From UBA4615 sp964399635 (GTDB lineage: Bacteria; Pseudomonadota; Gammaproteobacteria; Burkholderiales; Burkholderiaceae_E): a DNA stretch of 64,000 nt. The notes beneath the pieces were generated by a model. That model saw only the letters and a program-made list of their open reading frames with translations. It was not told where the DNA came from and did no database searches. Within the stretch, counting starts at the first letter, position 1. Each line of letters begins with the position of its first letter. This document shows, in pieces, positions 40,208 through 48,455 of this stretch. The DNA lies in assembly GCA_964399635.1 (NCBI GenBank), contig CAYNRU010000049.1, forward strand, positions 49,416-113,415, read 5' to 3'. The position numbers were made by a program, and so were the translations under genes.

Positions 40208-40279
40208 CACCGGCAGGGTGGGGCCGTGACACCCTCCCTGCAACGGTCCCGCGAGGCCCTTTCTTTCCATCCGAGTCCG

Positions 40280-41056
40280 ATGCATGTCTCCCTGGAACGA
40301 GCCGAGTTCGCCTCGCCGTCCGCCCCGTGCGACACCGGCGTCGGCGAACCCGAGCGCGTCGCCCGTCTGCTGGGGACGCTCAGCCTGTTCGAAGGCGCCG
40401 TGCCCCTCGATTCGGCGGCGGCGTTCGCCGGCGCGACCGTGCAGAGCGTGCCGGCCGGGACACTGCTGTTCGATGCCGGGCAGCCGGCCGAGACGCTCTA
40501 CGTGATCCTGGGCGGCCGGGTCCGGCTGATGCTGGGCCCCGACCCGGGCAGCCGCTCGCTGGCGGTGCTCGGGCGCGGCGACACGATCGGCCTGGCCGCT
40601 CTGATGCGCGGCGACCGGTACCCGGTCGCCGCGACGGTCCTCGAGGACGCCAGCCTGGTCGGGCTACCGTCGGCCTGCGTCCAGCGGCTGATGGTGGAGT
40701 ACCCGGTGATCGGGGCCCGGCTGGTGGGCGACATGGCCGCGAAGCTCGCCCGATTCGTCACCGAGATCGGGGGGTTCACCCAGCGCAGCGCACGCGCGCG
40801 GGTCGCCCGCCTGCTGCTCGACCTGCACCGCAGCGCCGCCTCCGACGCCGACCGGCAGTCGGGCATCGCCTTCGTCGAGCTCAAGCGCGCGATCGCGTCG
40901 CGGCTCGCGATGACGCCCGAGACGCTCTCGCGCGAGCTCCACGCGCTGTCCGGGGAGGGGCTGATCGAATCGCGCCGCACGCGCTTCCGGGTGCTGGACG
41001 AGGACGGGCTCGAGCGCTCGGCCGAGGACGCGGCGTCCGCGATCGGCGTGCGGTGA
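40280..41056 (+). CDS. Crp/Fnr-family transcriptional regulator
   Basis: 258 residues: an N-terminal cyclic-nucleotide-binding-like beta-roll (about 30-150; PAGTLLFDAGQPAETLYVIL, RGDTIGLAALMRGDRYP), a dimer helix, and a winged helix at the C-terminus. The recognition helix TPETLSRELHAL has Glu214, Ser217 and Arg218 in the FNR arrangement E-x-x-S-R. Only two Cys are present in the sensor half (Cys17, Cys133), without the N-terminal Cys cluster of FNR, so an oxygen-labile Fe-S cluster is unlikely; a Dnr/NnrR-type heme or other sensor is possible. ATG chosen by the MHVSLERAEF start; the frame is open upstream into non-coding DNA. Confidence 0.93.
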   Translation: MHVSLERAEFASPSAPCDTGVGEPERVARLLGTLSLFEGAVPLDSAAAFAGATVQSVPAGTLLFDAGQPAETLYVILGGRVRLMLGPDPGSRSLAVLGRGDTIGLAALMRGDRYPVAATVLEDASLVGLPSACVQRLMVEYPVIGARLVGDMAAKLARFVTEIGGFTQRSARARVARLLLDLHRSAASDADRQSGIAFVELKRAIASRLAMTPETLSRELHALSGEGLIESRRTRFRVLDEDGLERSAEDAASAIGVR

Positions 41057-41148
41057 GCGGCGCGGCCGACGGACGGTCCGCCGCCACGATGCTGCCCGGC
41101 TCCGCCACGTTCGCCCCGGTCGCCCCGGGCGCTGCCGGGCGCGGCGTG

Positions 41149-42240
41149 TCAGACCGTGCCGCGGCGTCCTTGCGCCGGACCGCCGCAGTCCTGCTCGCAC
41201 GCGTGGGCGCCGTCGCCCACCTCCACCTGGAGCGTCGTGTGCTCGATGCGGAAGTGCCGGTGCAGCGAGGCGCGCGCCGATTCGAGAAAAGCGTCGCCCG
41301 GGTGCCCCTCGGGCATGACGATATGGGCGCTCAGCGCGGCGCCTGCCGAGCCGAGCGGCCAGATGTGGAGGTCGTGCAGGCCGGCGACCCCGGGCAGCCC
41401 GAGCAGGTGGCGGCGCACGGCCACGGGGTCGATGCCGTCCGGCACGGCGTCCATGGCGAGCGCCAGCGACTGGCGCAGCAGCGAGACCGTGCCGATACCC
41501 ACGAGCAGCGCGATGGCGATGCTGATGGCCGGGTCCAGCCGCTGCCAGCCGGTGGCGGCGACCGCCAGCCCGCCCGCCACGACGCCCGCCGACACCGCGG
41601 CGTCCCCCACCATGTGGAGGAACGCGCCGCGCAGGTTCACGTCGTGGCGCTGTCCGCTCACGAAGAGCCACGCGGTGAGCCCATTGACCGCGATGCCGAC
41701 CGTCGCGACGCCGATCATCCATGATGTGTCGACCTCGACCGGGGTGGCGAGCCGGCGGGTCGCCTCCCAGGCGATCGCGCCGAGCGCGGCCAGCAGCAGC
41801 GACGCGTTGACCAGCGCGGCCAGCAGGGTCGCCCGCCGCCAGCCCCAGGTGAAGCGCTCGCTCGGTGCGCGCCGGGCGGCCCAGACGCCGGCCCAGGCCA
41901 GCAGCAGGCCGAGGACGTCGCTGACGTTGTGGCCGGCGTCCGACAGCAGCGCGAGCGAGCCGGAATACCACCCCGCCCAGGCCTCGATCGCAACGAACGC
42001 CGCGTTCAGCAGGATGCCGACCGCGAAGGCGCGGTGGTGGCCGTCGGGCGGCAGGTGGACGTGCGCATGGCCGGGGCCGTGCGCGTGGCCTTGGTGGTCG
42101 TCGTCCTGCGCGTCGTGGTCGTGGCCGTCCTCGGCGGCGTGGTCGTGGCCGGCGCCGTGCGCAGGGTCGTGCACCGCGTGCCGCGCGGGGTCATGCCCGG
42201 CATCCGCGCGCCGGACCTGCGCAAGGGGGGGTGACGACAT
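41149..42240 (-). CDS. Cation diffusion facilitator (CzcD/ZitB-type) with His-rich N-terminus
   Basis: 363 residues. A ~60-residue cytoplasmic N-terminus is extraordinarily rich in His and Asp (HGAGHDHAAEDGHDHDAQ, HQGHAHGPGHAHVHLPPDG), a likely zinc-binding reservoir. Six helices follow with the metal site HNVSDVLGLLLAW (with SDAG before it) and the second site HMVGDAAVSAG, that is HxxxD in both. The C-terminal soluble domain (GLPGVAGLHDLHIWPLGS) is the regulatory metallochaperone-like fold. It exports Zn2+, Co2+ or Cd2+ with proton exchange. An in-frame TTG 18 bases upstream is an alternative start. Divergent from the cardiolipin synthase gene. Confidence 0.95.
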   Translation of the reverse strand: MSSPPLAQVRRADAGHDPARHAVHDPAHGAGHDHAAEDGHDHDAQDDDHQGHAHGPGHAHVHLPPDGHHRAFAVGILLNAAFVAIEAWAGWYSGSLALLSDAGHNVSDVLGLLLAWAGVWAARRAPSERFTWGWRRATLLAALVNASLLLAALGAIAWEATRRLATPVEVDTSWMIGVATVGIAVNGLTAWLFVSGQRHDVNLRGAFLHMVGDAAVSAGVVAGGLAVAATGWQRLDPAISIAIALLVGIGTVSLLRQSLALAMDAVPDGIDPVAVRRHLLGLPGVAGLHDLHIWPLGSAGAALSAHIVMPEGHPGDAFLESARASLHRHFRIEHTTLQVEVGDGAHACEQDCGGPAQGRRGTV

Positions 42241-42329
42241 GCGGTCGATTATCGCCAATCGCGGGCCGGCGCGTCGCGCCGACCTGCCGACCGGCGCGGT
42301 TCGCGGGGGATGGCTTAGACTGCCCGGCG

Positions 42330-43775
42330 ATGCAGACGCTCCTCTTTCTGCCCGTGCTGCTCCACCTCGTCGCGTTCGTCGCGGTGACGCTGCGCGTGCT
42401 CGCGCGGCGCAGCCCGCCCGGCGTGTCGATGGCCTGGATCCTCATGGTCCTGCTGGTCCCGGTCGTGGGCGTCGTGCTGTTCGTGATGGTCGGCGAGCGC
42501 AGGCTCGGCCGCCGCTGGATCGAGCGGGCCGAGGCCGAGCGCGCCGCGCTGGCGCGTCGTTACGAGCAGCTCGCCGCCGCCGCGCTGATCGATCCGGCGA
42601 GCGTCGGGCCGGTCGGCGAGCCGGTCGCGCGGCTGGCGCAGTCGCTCGGCGCGATCCCGGTGATGCGCGGCCATCACGTCGAGCTCGTCTCGGACAGCGA
42701 CCAGATCCTGCGGCGGATCATCGAGGACATCGATGCGTGCCGCGAACGATGCTCGCTGGAGTTCTACATCTGGCACGAGGGCGGCCTGGTCGACGAGCTG
42801 ATCGCCGCGCTGATCCGCGCCGCGCACCGCGGGGTCGCGGTGACGGCGTTGATGGACGGCCTGGGGAGCCGGCCCTTCATCGAGCGCGGCGCGGTCGCGC
42901 CGATGCGGGCCGCGGGCATCGAGGTGGTGGTCGTGCTGCCGGCCAGCGCGCTGCGCATGGCCGTGGCCCGCGCCGACCTGCGCAACCACCGCAAGATCGC
43001 CGTGTTCGACGACCGGATCGCCTGGACCGGCAGCGCCAACCTCGCCGACCCGAGGCACTTCAAGCGCGACGCCGGCGTCGGTCCCTGGGTCGACGCGATG
43101 GTCCGGGTGAAGGGTCCCAGCTGCGCGCTGCTCGGCGCGATGAGCAACGCGATGGCGGTGCTGCAGGCAGGCCCCCGGCTGCGCGACGAGCGGGCCGTCG
43201 GCCCGGCGCACGGCGAGCTCGAGGGCTCGATCGCGCTGCAGGCCTACCCGTCGGGGCCGGGGTTCGCGTTCCAGCACGTCGAGTCGGTGATCCTGACCGC
43301 CATCTACGCGGCGCGCCGCGAGCTGGTGCTGACGACGCCCTACTTCGCGCCGGGCGACGCGGTGGTGACGGCGCTGCGCACGGCCGCCTGCCGCGGCGTC
43401 GATGTGGTGCTGCTGCTGCCCTGGCAGTGCGACTCGCGCCTCGTCCAGTACGCGAGCGCGTCGTACTTCGACGAGCTGCTCGCGGCGGGCGTGCAGATCC
43501 ACCGCTTCCAGGGCGGGCTGCTGCACACGAAGAGCATGGTGATCGATCGCGAGCTGTCGGTGTTCGGCACGGTGAACTTCGACCTGCGCAGCTTCCACCT
43601 GAACTTCGAACTGTCGATGCTGATCTACGACCGGCCCTTCGCCGAGGACCTGCTCGCGCTGCAGCGCCGTTACCTGGAGGCGTGCGAGCCGATGGACTTG
43701 CGGGCCTGGCGGGCGCGCCCGTTCCGGCGCCGGATGCTCGAGAACGCGGCGCAGCTGGCCTCGCCCCTGCTGTAG
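42330..43775 (+). CDS. cls: Cardiolipin synthase (PLD superfamily)
   Basis: 481 residues. Two N-terminal membrane helices (LLFLPVLLHLVAFVAVTLRV and MAWILMVLLVPVVGVVLFVM) are followed by GERRLGRR, typical of bacterial Cls. The two HKD motifs are NHRKIAVFDDRIAWTGSANL (His220, Lys222, Asp227) and HTKSMVIDRELSVFGTVNFD (His399, Lys401, Asp406). The enzyme condenses two phosphatidylglycerols to cardiolipin at the inner membrane. The ATG at 42330 gives the standard start MQTLLFLPVLLHL. Converges on the VWA-domain gene. Confidence 0.95.
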   Translation: MQTLLFLPVLLHLVAFVAVTLRVLARRSPPGVSMAWILMVLLVPVVGVVLFVMVGERRLGRRWIERAEAERAALARRYEQLAAAALIDPASVGPVGEPVARLAQSLGAIPVMRGHHVELVSDSDQILRRIIEDIDACRERCSLEFYIWHEGGLVDELIAALIRAAHRGVAVTALMDGLGSRPFIERGAVAPMRAAGIEVVVVLPASALRMAVARADLRNHRKIAVFDDRIAWTGSANLADPRHFKRDAGVGPWVDAMVRVKGPSCALLGAMSNAMAVLQAGPRLRDERAVGPAHGELEGSIALQAYPSGPGFAFQHVESVILTAIYAARRELVLTTPYFAPGDAVVTALRTAACRGVDVVLLLPWQCDSRLVQYASASYFDELLAAGVQIHRFQGGLLHTKSMVIDRELSVFGTVNFDLRSFHLNFELSMLIYDRPFAEDLLALQRRYLEACEPMDLRAWRARPFRRRMLENAAQLASPLL

Positions 43776-43807
43776 GCCCGCGCGCCCCGGCCCAGTGTGC
43801 CGCGGGC
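43776..43807. repeat. Inverted repeat between cls and the VWA gene
   Basis: Perfect 7-bp arms GCCCGCG (43776-43782) and CGCGGGC (43801-43807) enclose an 18-base GC-rich loop, filling the gap between two convergent stop codons. No T-run follows on either strand, so terminator function is uncertain. Confidence 0.3.
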
Positions 43808-43808
43808 G

Positions 43809-45941
43809 TCAGCCCCGGTCGGTCAGGCCGAGGTAGACCTTGGCGAGCGCGGCGGGCAGCGCCTCGACGTCGTCGATGACCATGTACTGCCGGTCGGGGC
43901 ACATCGCGCGCAGGTAGTCGTGGCCGGCCGGGTCGATGGTGACGCAGAAGGTCGCGAGCCCGGCGCGAGCCGCCTCCTGGAGCGCGCGGGCGGTGTCCTG
44001 GATGCCGTAGGTCTCGTCGCCGCGGTCGGGTCCGTAGTCGACGTCCTGCGGGTAGCCGTCCGACACGACCATCAGCAGACGACGGCCCGCGGGCTGGCGT
44101 GCGAGGCGGGCGGCCGCATGGCGGATGGCCGCGCCCATGCGGGTCGAGCCGCGCGGCTCGATGGCGGCGATCGCGGCCCAGCTGGCCGGTGACACCGCGT
44201 CGGTGAAGTCCTTGGCGACGTGGAACTCGACGTCGTGCCGCCCGTTGCCCGAGAAACCGTAGATCGCGTGCGCGTCGCCGAGCCCGGCGAGCGCGTCGGA
44301 CATCAGCGCGAGTGCGTCCTTGGCGACGTCGATCACGCGGCGACGCGGCGCGCGCGGACCCGGGTCGGTCAGGTCCTCGTCGTACAGCCCGTACAGCAGC
44401 GCGCCGCGGTCGTCCGAGGCCGTGCCGCGCAGGTCCATGCCCCGGGCGGGCGCCGGGTCGGGCGCGGGGGGGCCTGCACCCGCCGAGGCGACCGGCTCGG
44501 GCAGCGGCAGCCCGGTCGACGCGCTCATGTCGACCAGGAAGGCCGCGGCGACGGTGCGCTCCAGCGGGTCGCGCCGCAGGTAGGGACGGGGCTCGGCGCC
44601 GTGGCCCGCGCGCCGGTCGACGATGCCCTCGACCAGGCTCTCTAGGTCGAGATCGTCGCCGTCGACGACGCGCGGCATGCGCCGACGGTCGCGCGGCCGC
44701 GCGAGCGCGAAGCGGCTGCGGATGCGGCGTGCGAGGTCGGGATGCCGGCGCCGTACGTCGGCGATGAAGTCGAACGCGTCGCCGCGCAGTCGGTGCTCGT
44801 TCACCCGGCACCAGGCCGCGAGGTAGCGCCGGCCGATGAAGTCCCACTCGTCGTGCAGCACGCTGTGCGGGCCGGCCGCGGCCGGGCGGCGCGGCGCGGC
44901 CGGCCGGGCTGCAGGCGGCGCTCCGTCGGGCCGACCAGCATCGGCGCGGGCGGCGTCGGCGGCCCCGGGCGTGCCGGGCGCCCCGCCCGTCGACGCGGCG
45001 GGCGCGCCGCTGGCGTGCGGCGCCGCCGGCGCGCCGGACGACGCTGCCGGCCGCCCATCGCTGCCCGAGGCCTGCGCGCGCCACGGCGGACTGGTCGGGA
45101 AGCCGGCGGCGGCGCGGTCGGGGTCGTCCGTGGCGGCGGTGTCGCAGGGCTCGTCCCCGTCCTGCGCCCCGCCCGCGCCGGCGCGCCCGTCGGGTGCGCC
45201 GGGTGCCCGGGGTCCGGGCGCGGGCGCCGTGCCATCGGCCACCGGCGTGCGCGATCCTGCAGCGCGGGCAGGGCGGGCGGCGCCGAGCGAGGCGAGCAGC
45301 GCGCATACCGTGCGTGCGGCGCGTGCGCTGTCCTGCGGCGTCGCGCCGGGCGCGCGCACCGCGTCGGCCGCGGCCAGCAGCCGCGCCTGCAGGCCTGTCG
45401 GGTCGCGGGCGAGCAGCACGGCGCGGTCGTCGCCGAGCGTGTCGCGCGCGAGGCCGTCGAGCAGGCGGCGCACCGGCCCGACGGGCGGCGTGCCCGCGTA
45501 TTGCGCAAGCGTCCCGCGCAGCACGCGCTCGAGGTCGGCGCGCGCGCCGGGATAGTCGCGGCCGATGGACGCGTCGACGCGCAGGCGCTCGAGCGTCGCT
45601 GCCACGCGTGCATGCAGCCGCGGCCGCGCCGCCGCCGCCGGATGGCGGTCGGGGCCGCCCGGCGCGTCGTCCAGCCGGGCGAGCTCGCGCAGCACCGCGA
45701 TGCGGTAGGCGCCCGCCGCCTCGCGCGGCGTGCCGAAGCCGTCGATGGCGGGCGGCAGGCGGACGATGTCGGCCTCGGCCGGCCGCGGCGCGAGGCGGCT
45801 CGCGGTCACCGGCCCGCCCTGCGGCAGCAGACGCAGCGGCCGGTCGGCGAGCGCCTGCGCGAACAGCGCCAGCACGCGGTGCAGGTCGTCGAAGCGCGCC
45901 TGCGGCGCCGCGCCGCCGGCGCCGTCCGGCGCCGCCGTCAC
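43809..45941 (-). CDS. VWA-domain protein of the CbbO/NorD type
   Basis: 710 residues from a GTG that overlaps the upstream ATPase stop as GTGA. A helical N-terminal region (about 1-220) is followed by an Ala/Pro/Gly-rich disordered linker (about 225-358). The conserved VLHDEWDFIGRRYLAAWCRV comes next, then a C-terminal von Willebrand A domain. Its MIDAS motif is VDMSAST (Asp471, Ser473, Ser475), followed by GFSGNGRHDVEFHVAKDF and MVVSDGYPQDVDYGPDRGDE. In known pairs (CbbQ/CbbO for Rubisco, NorQ/NorD for NO reductase) this protein docks the AAA+ motor onto its client enzyme. No rubisco or norCB genes are in view, so the client is unknown. Confidence 0.88.
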   Translation of the reverse strand: MTAAPDGAGGAAPQARFDDLHRVLALFAQALADRPLRLLPQGGPVTASRLAPRPAEADIVRLPPAIDGFGTPREAAGAYRIAVLRELARLDDAPGGPDRHPAAAARPRLHARVAATLERLRVDASIGRDYPGARADLERVLRGTLAQYAGTPPVGPVRRLLDGLARDTLGDDRAVLLARDPTGLQARLLAAADAVRAPGATPQDSARAARTVCALLASLGAARPARAAGSRTPVADGTAPAPGPRAPGAPDGRAGAGGAQDGDEPCDTAATDDPDRAAAGFPTSPPWRAQASGSDGRPAASSGAPAAPHASGAPAASTGGAPGTPGAADAARADAGRPDGAPPAARPAAPRRPAAAGPHSVLHDEWDFIGRRYLAAWCRVNEHRLRGDAFDFIADVRRRHPDLARRIRSRFALARPRDRRRMPRVVDGDDLDLESLVEGIVDRRAGHGAEPRPYLRRDPLERTVAAAFLVDMSASTGLPLPEPVASAGAGPPAPDPAPARGMDLRGTASDDRGALLYGLYDEDLTDPGPRAPRRRVIDVAKDALALMSDALAGLGDAHAIYGFSGNGRHDVEFHVAKDFTDAVSPASWAAIAAIEPRGSTRMGAAIRHAAARLARQPAGRRLLMVVSDGYPQDVDYGPDRGDETYGIQDTARALQEAARAGLATFCVTIDPAGHDYLRAMCPDRQYMVIDDVEALPAALAKVYLGLTDRG

Positions 45942-46792
45942 GGCAGCAGCACGTCGACGATCTCGAGGATCGCCCGCCGGACCTCGGGGTCCTCGGTCAC
46001 CGGCTGCGCGATCGCGACGTCGCACGCGCGCCGCGGCGCGACGCCGCCCGCGACCAGCGTCGCCGCGTAGACCAGCAGCCGCGTGCTCACCCCCTCGTCG
46101 AAGCCGTGCTCGCGCAGGTGGCGCACCTTCTCGCCGATGCGCGCCAGGCGCAGCGCGAGCGGCGCGTCGATGCCGCTCTCGTGGGCGACGATGGCCGCCT
46201 CGGCCTCGAGCGCCGGGTAGTCGAACTCCAGGCTCACGAAGCGCTGGCGCGTCGAGGGCTTGAGGTCCTTGAGCGCGCTCTGGTAGCCGGGGTTGTACGA
46301 CATGACCAGCAGGAAGTCGGGATGGGCGTCGAGCAGTTCGCCGGTCTTGTCGATGGGCAGCACGCGCCGGTGGTCGGTCAGCGAATGGATGACGACGGTG
46401 GTGTCCTTGCGTGCCTCGACCACCTCGTCGAGGTAGCAGATGGCGCCGGTGCGCACCGCGCGGGTCAGCGGGCCGTCGGCCCAGACGGTCGAGTCGCCGG
46501 ACAGCAGGTAGCGGCCCACCAGGTCGGTGGCGGTGAGGTCGTCGTGGCAGGCCACGGTGAGCAGCGGCGTCTCGAGCTCACGCCGCGAGGTGTCGGCCTC
46601 GCGGTAGAGGCGCCAGGCCATGTGCTCGACGAAGCGGGTCTTGCCGCAGCCGGTCGGACCCTTGAGCAGCACCGGCAGGCGGGCGCGGTAGGCGGCTTCG
46701 AACACCTCCCGCTCGTCGCCGAGGGGCAGGTACCAGGGCTCGCTCCCGAGACGGCTGGTGGCGGTGAGAGGACGGCGATCGGAGGCGGTCAT
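45938..46792 (-). CDS. MoxR-type AAA+ ATPase (CbbQ/NirQ/NorQ family)
   Basis: 284 residues. Walker A is KGPTGCGKTRF (GPTGCGKT at 45-52), Walker B is ICYLDEVVEARKD, and sensor 1 lies in FLLVMSYNPGYQS, followed by LKPSTRQRFVSLEFDYP with the arginine finger. The start GSEPWYLPLGDEREVFEAAY is typical for CbbQ/NirQ. These ATPases form hexamers that remodel a target enzyme with the help of a VWA partner, encoded here immediately downstream (GTGA overlap). Divergent from the wax-ester synthase-like gene with a 110-bp gap. Naming as CbbQ or NorQ needs the client, which is absent. Confidence 0.92.
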   Translation of the reverse strand: MTASDRRPLTATSRLGSEPWYLPLGDEREVFEAAYRARLPVLLKGPTGCGKTRFVEHMAWRLYREADTSRRELETPLLTVACHDDLTATDLVGRYLLSGDSTVWADGPLTRAVRTGAICYLDEVVEARKDTTVVIHSLTDHRRVLPIDKTGELLDAHPDFLLVMSYNPGYQSALKDLKPSTRQRFVSLEFDYPALEAEAAIVAHESGIDAPLALRLARIGEKVRHLREHGFDEGVSTRLLVYAATLVAGGVAPRRACDVAIAQPVTEDPEVRRAILEIVDVLLP

Positions 46793-46902
46793 GGTGGCCC
46801 GCCCAGTCTGCCATGTTCCGGGCGGCGCCGTCCGCCGTCCGCCGGGGGCCGGTGGCGGGGCCGGTCGGGCTCGTGCGATGATGGCCGATCGGAGGTGACT
46901 CG

Positions 46903-48453
46903 ATGGCGAACGACACAGCCGGCGGCCTGGCCACGTACCAGGCGATCGGCTTCATGAACGGGCTCGATGCCCTGTTCCTGTACCTCGAGAGCCCCGAGAC
47001 GCCGATGCACATCGGATCGCTGCACCGCTTCGAGCTGCCGCCCGACTGGCAGGGCGACTTCGCCGCTGCAGTGCGAGCCCACCTCGCCAGCCGCCTCGAC
47101 CAGGCCGACGTCTTCACGCGGCGCCTCGCGCCGATGCCGCTGGGCATCGCCAACCCGGCCTGGGTGCGCGCCACCGAGATCGATCTGGACCACCACGTCC
47201 GCCGTCTGCGGCTGCCCGAGCCGGGCACGCTCGCGCAGCTGCATGACCTGGTCGGCAGCCTGCACGCCCGCCTGCTCGACCGGCAGCGCCCGCTCTGGGA
47301 GATGGTCGTCATCGAGGGGCTCGCGTCGGGGCAGGTCGGCTTCTACGCCAAGGTGCACCACGCCGGCCTCGACGGCCAGGCCGGGGTCGCCCTCGCGGCC
47401 GCGGTCTACGACCTCGCCGCCGGCGTGGGGCTGCGGCCCGCGGGCGGGGGCGAGCGGGGGGATCGGGAGGGCGCTCCGTCAGTGGCGACGCGTGCGCCCG
47501 AGCCCCCCGGCCCGCGCGTACCGCCCGGCGTGCTGGCGGTCCTGGCCGCGGGCCTGCGCAGCAACGCGAGCCAGTTCGCGGGTCTCGGGGCGCACCTGCC
47601 GGCGCTCGCCAGGCAGGTCGCGGCCGCGGTCTTGCCCGTATCCGGCGACGTGCCGGGGCTGCGCACGCTGCTCGGCGGCGGCGACCTGCTGGCGCCGCGG
47701 ACGGTGCTCAATGGCGCGATCTCGCGGCACCGCAGCTTCGCCACGGTGTCAGTGCCGCTCGATGGCGTGCGTGCGCTCGCGCAGCGCCACGGCGCGTCGG
47801 TCAACGACGTCGTCCTGGCCGCGTGCGGCGGCGCGCTGCGCGACTGGCTCGCCGCGCGCGGCGAGCTGCCGGCGGCCACGCTGCTCGCGGCGGTGCCGGT
47901 GTCGCTGCGCCAGAGCGGTGACACGCAGTCGAACACGCAGGCGATGATGTCCCGCATGCCGCTCGCGACAGACGTCGCCGATCCGCTGGAGCGGCTCGCG
48001 CGGATCCGTGACGCGTCGCAGCGCATCAAGGGCGCGCTGCGCGAGGTCAAGTCCTCGGTGCCCACGGAGTTTCCGTCGCTCGGGCTGCCGTGGCTGGGCG
48101 GCCTGCTCGCCGCGATCTGGGGCCGGGGCCGGCTCGCCGACCGCCTGCCCCCGCTGGCCAACGTGCTGGTGTCAAACGTGCCCGGGCCGCCGGTGCCCCT
48201 GTACCTGGTCGGCGCGAGGATGCTCGGTTACTGGCCCGTCTCGATCCCGGCCCACGGCCTCGCGCTCAACATCACCGTGCAGAGCTACGCCGGGTCGCTC
48301 GACTTCGGGCTGATCGCCTGCCGGCGCACGGTGCCGGACCTGGATGCGATCGCGACGCACATCGGGGCGGCCTTCGAGGCCTTGCACGCCGCCACCCCGG
48401 CGCCGCCGACCGCGCCGCGCCGGGCGCGCCGGGCGCGCCCCGCCGCCGCCTGA
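46903..48453 (+). CDS. Wax ester synthase/acyl-CoA:diacylglycerol acyltransferase (WS/DGAT)
   Basis: 516 residues. The acyltransferase motif HHxxxDG is intact: YAKVHHAGLDGQAGVALAA (His152, His153, Asp157, Gly158). The N-terminus has GFMNGLDALFLYLESPETPM, and the C-terminal lobe shows NDVVLAACGGALRDWL, AAVPVSLR and NVLVSNVPGPPVPLYLVGAR, all standard. Such enzymes esterify fatty acyl-CoA to fatty alcohols or diacylglycerol, filling storage lipid bodies at the membrane. The last 20 residues form a basic Ala/Pro/Arg tail (PRRARRARPAAA). A GGAGG precedes the ATG, and an alpha/beta hydrolase gene begins two bases after the stop. Confidence 0.95.
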   Translation: MANDTAGGLATYQAIGFMNGLDALFLYLESPETPMHIGSLHRFELPPDWQGDFAAAVRAHLASRLDQADVFTRRLAPMPLGIANPAWVRATEIDLDHHVRRLRLPEPGTLAQLHDLVGSLHARLLDRQRPLWEMVVIEGLASGQVGFYAKVHHAGLDGQAGVALAAAVYDLAAGVGLRPAGGGERGDREGAPSVATRAPEPPGPRVPPGVLAVLAAGLRSNASQFAGLGAHLPALARQVAAAVLPVSGDVPGLRTLLGGGDLLAPRTVLNGAISRHRSFATVSVPLDGVRALAQRHGASVNDVVLAACGGALRDWLAARGELPAATLLAAVPVSLRQSGDTQSNTQAMMSRMPLATDVADPLERLARIRDASQRIKGALREVKSSVPTEFPSLGLPWLGGLLAAIWGRGRLADRLPPLANVLVSNVPGPPVPLYLVGARMLGYWPVSIPAHGLALNITVQSYAGSLDFGLIACRRTVPDLDAIATHIGAAFEALHAATPAPPTAPRRARRARPAAA

Positions 48454-48455
48454 GC

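Noticed and set aside
42040..42235. Tandem repeat of GTGGTCGTGGCC-like units
   Set aside because: It is the coding sequence of the His/Asp-rich N-terminus of the CDF exporter, not an intergenic repeat or CRISPR.
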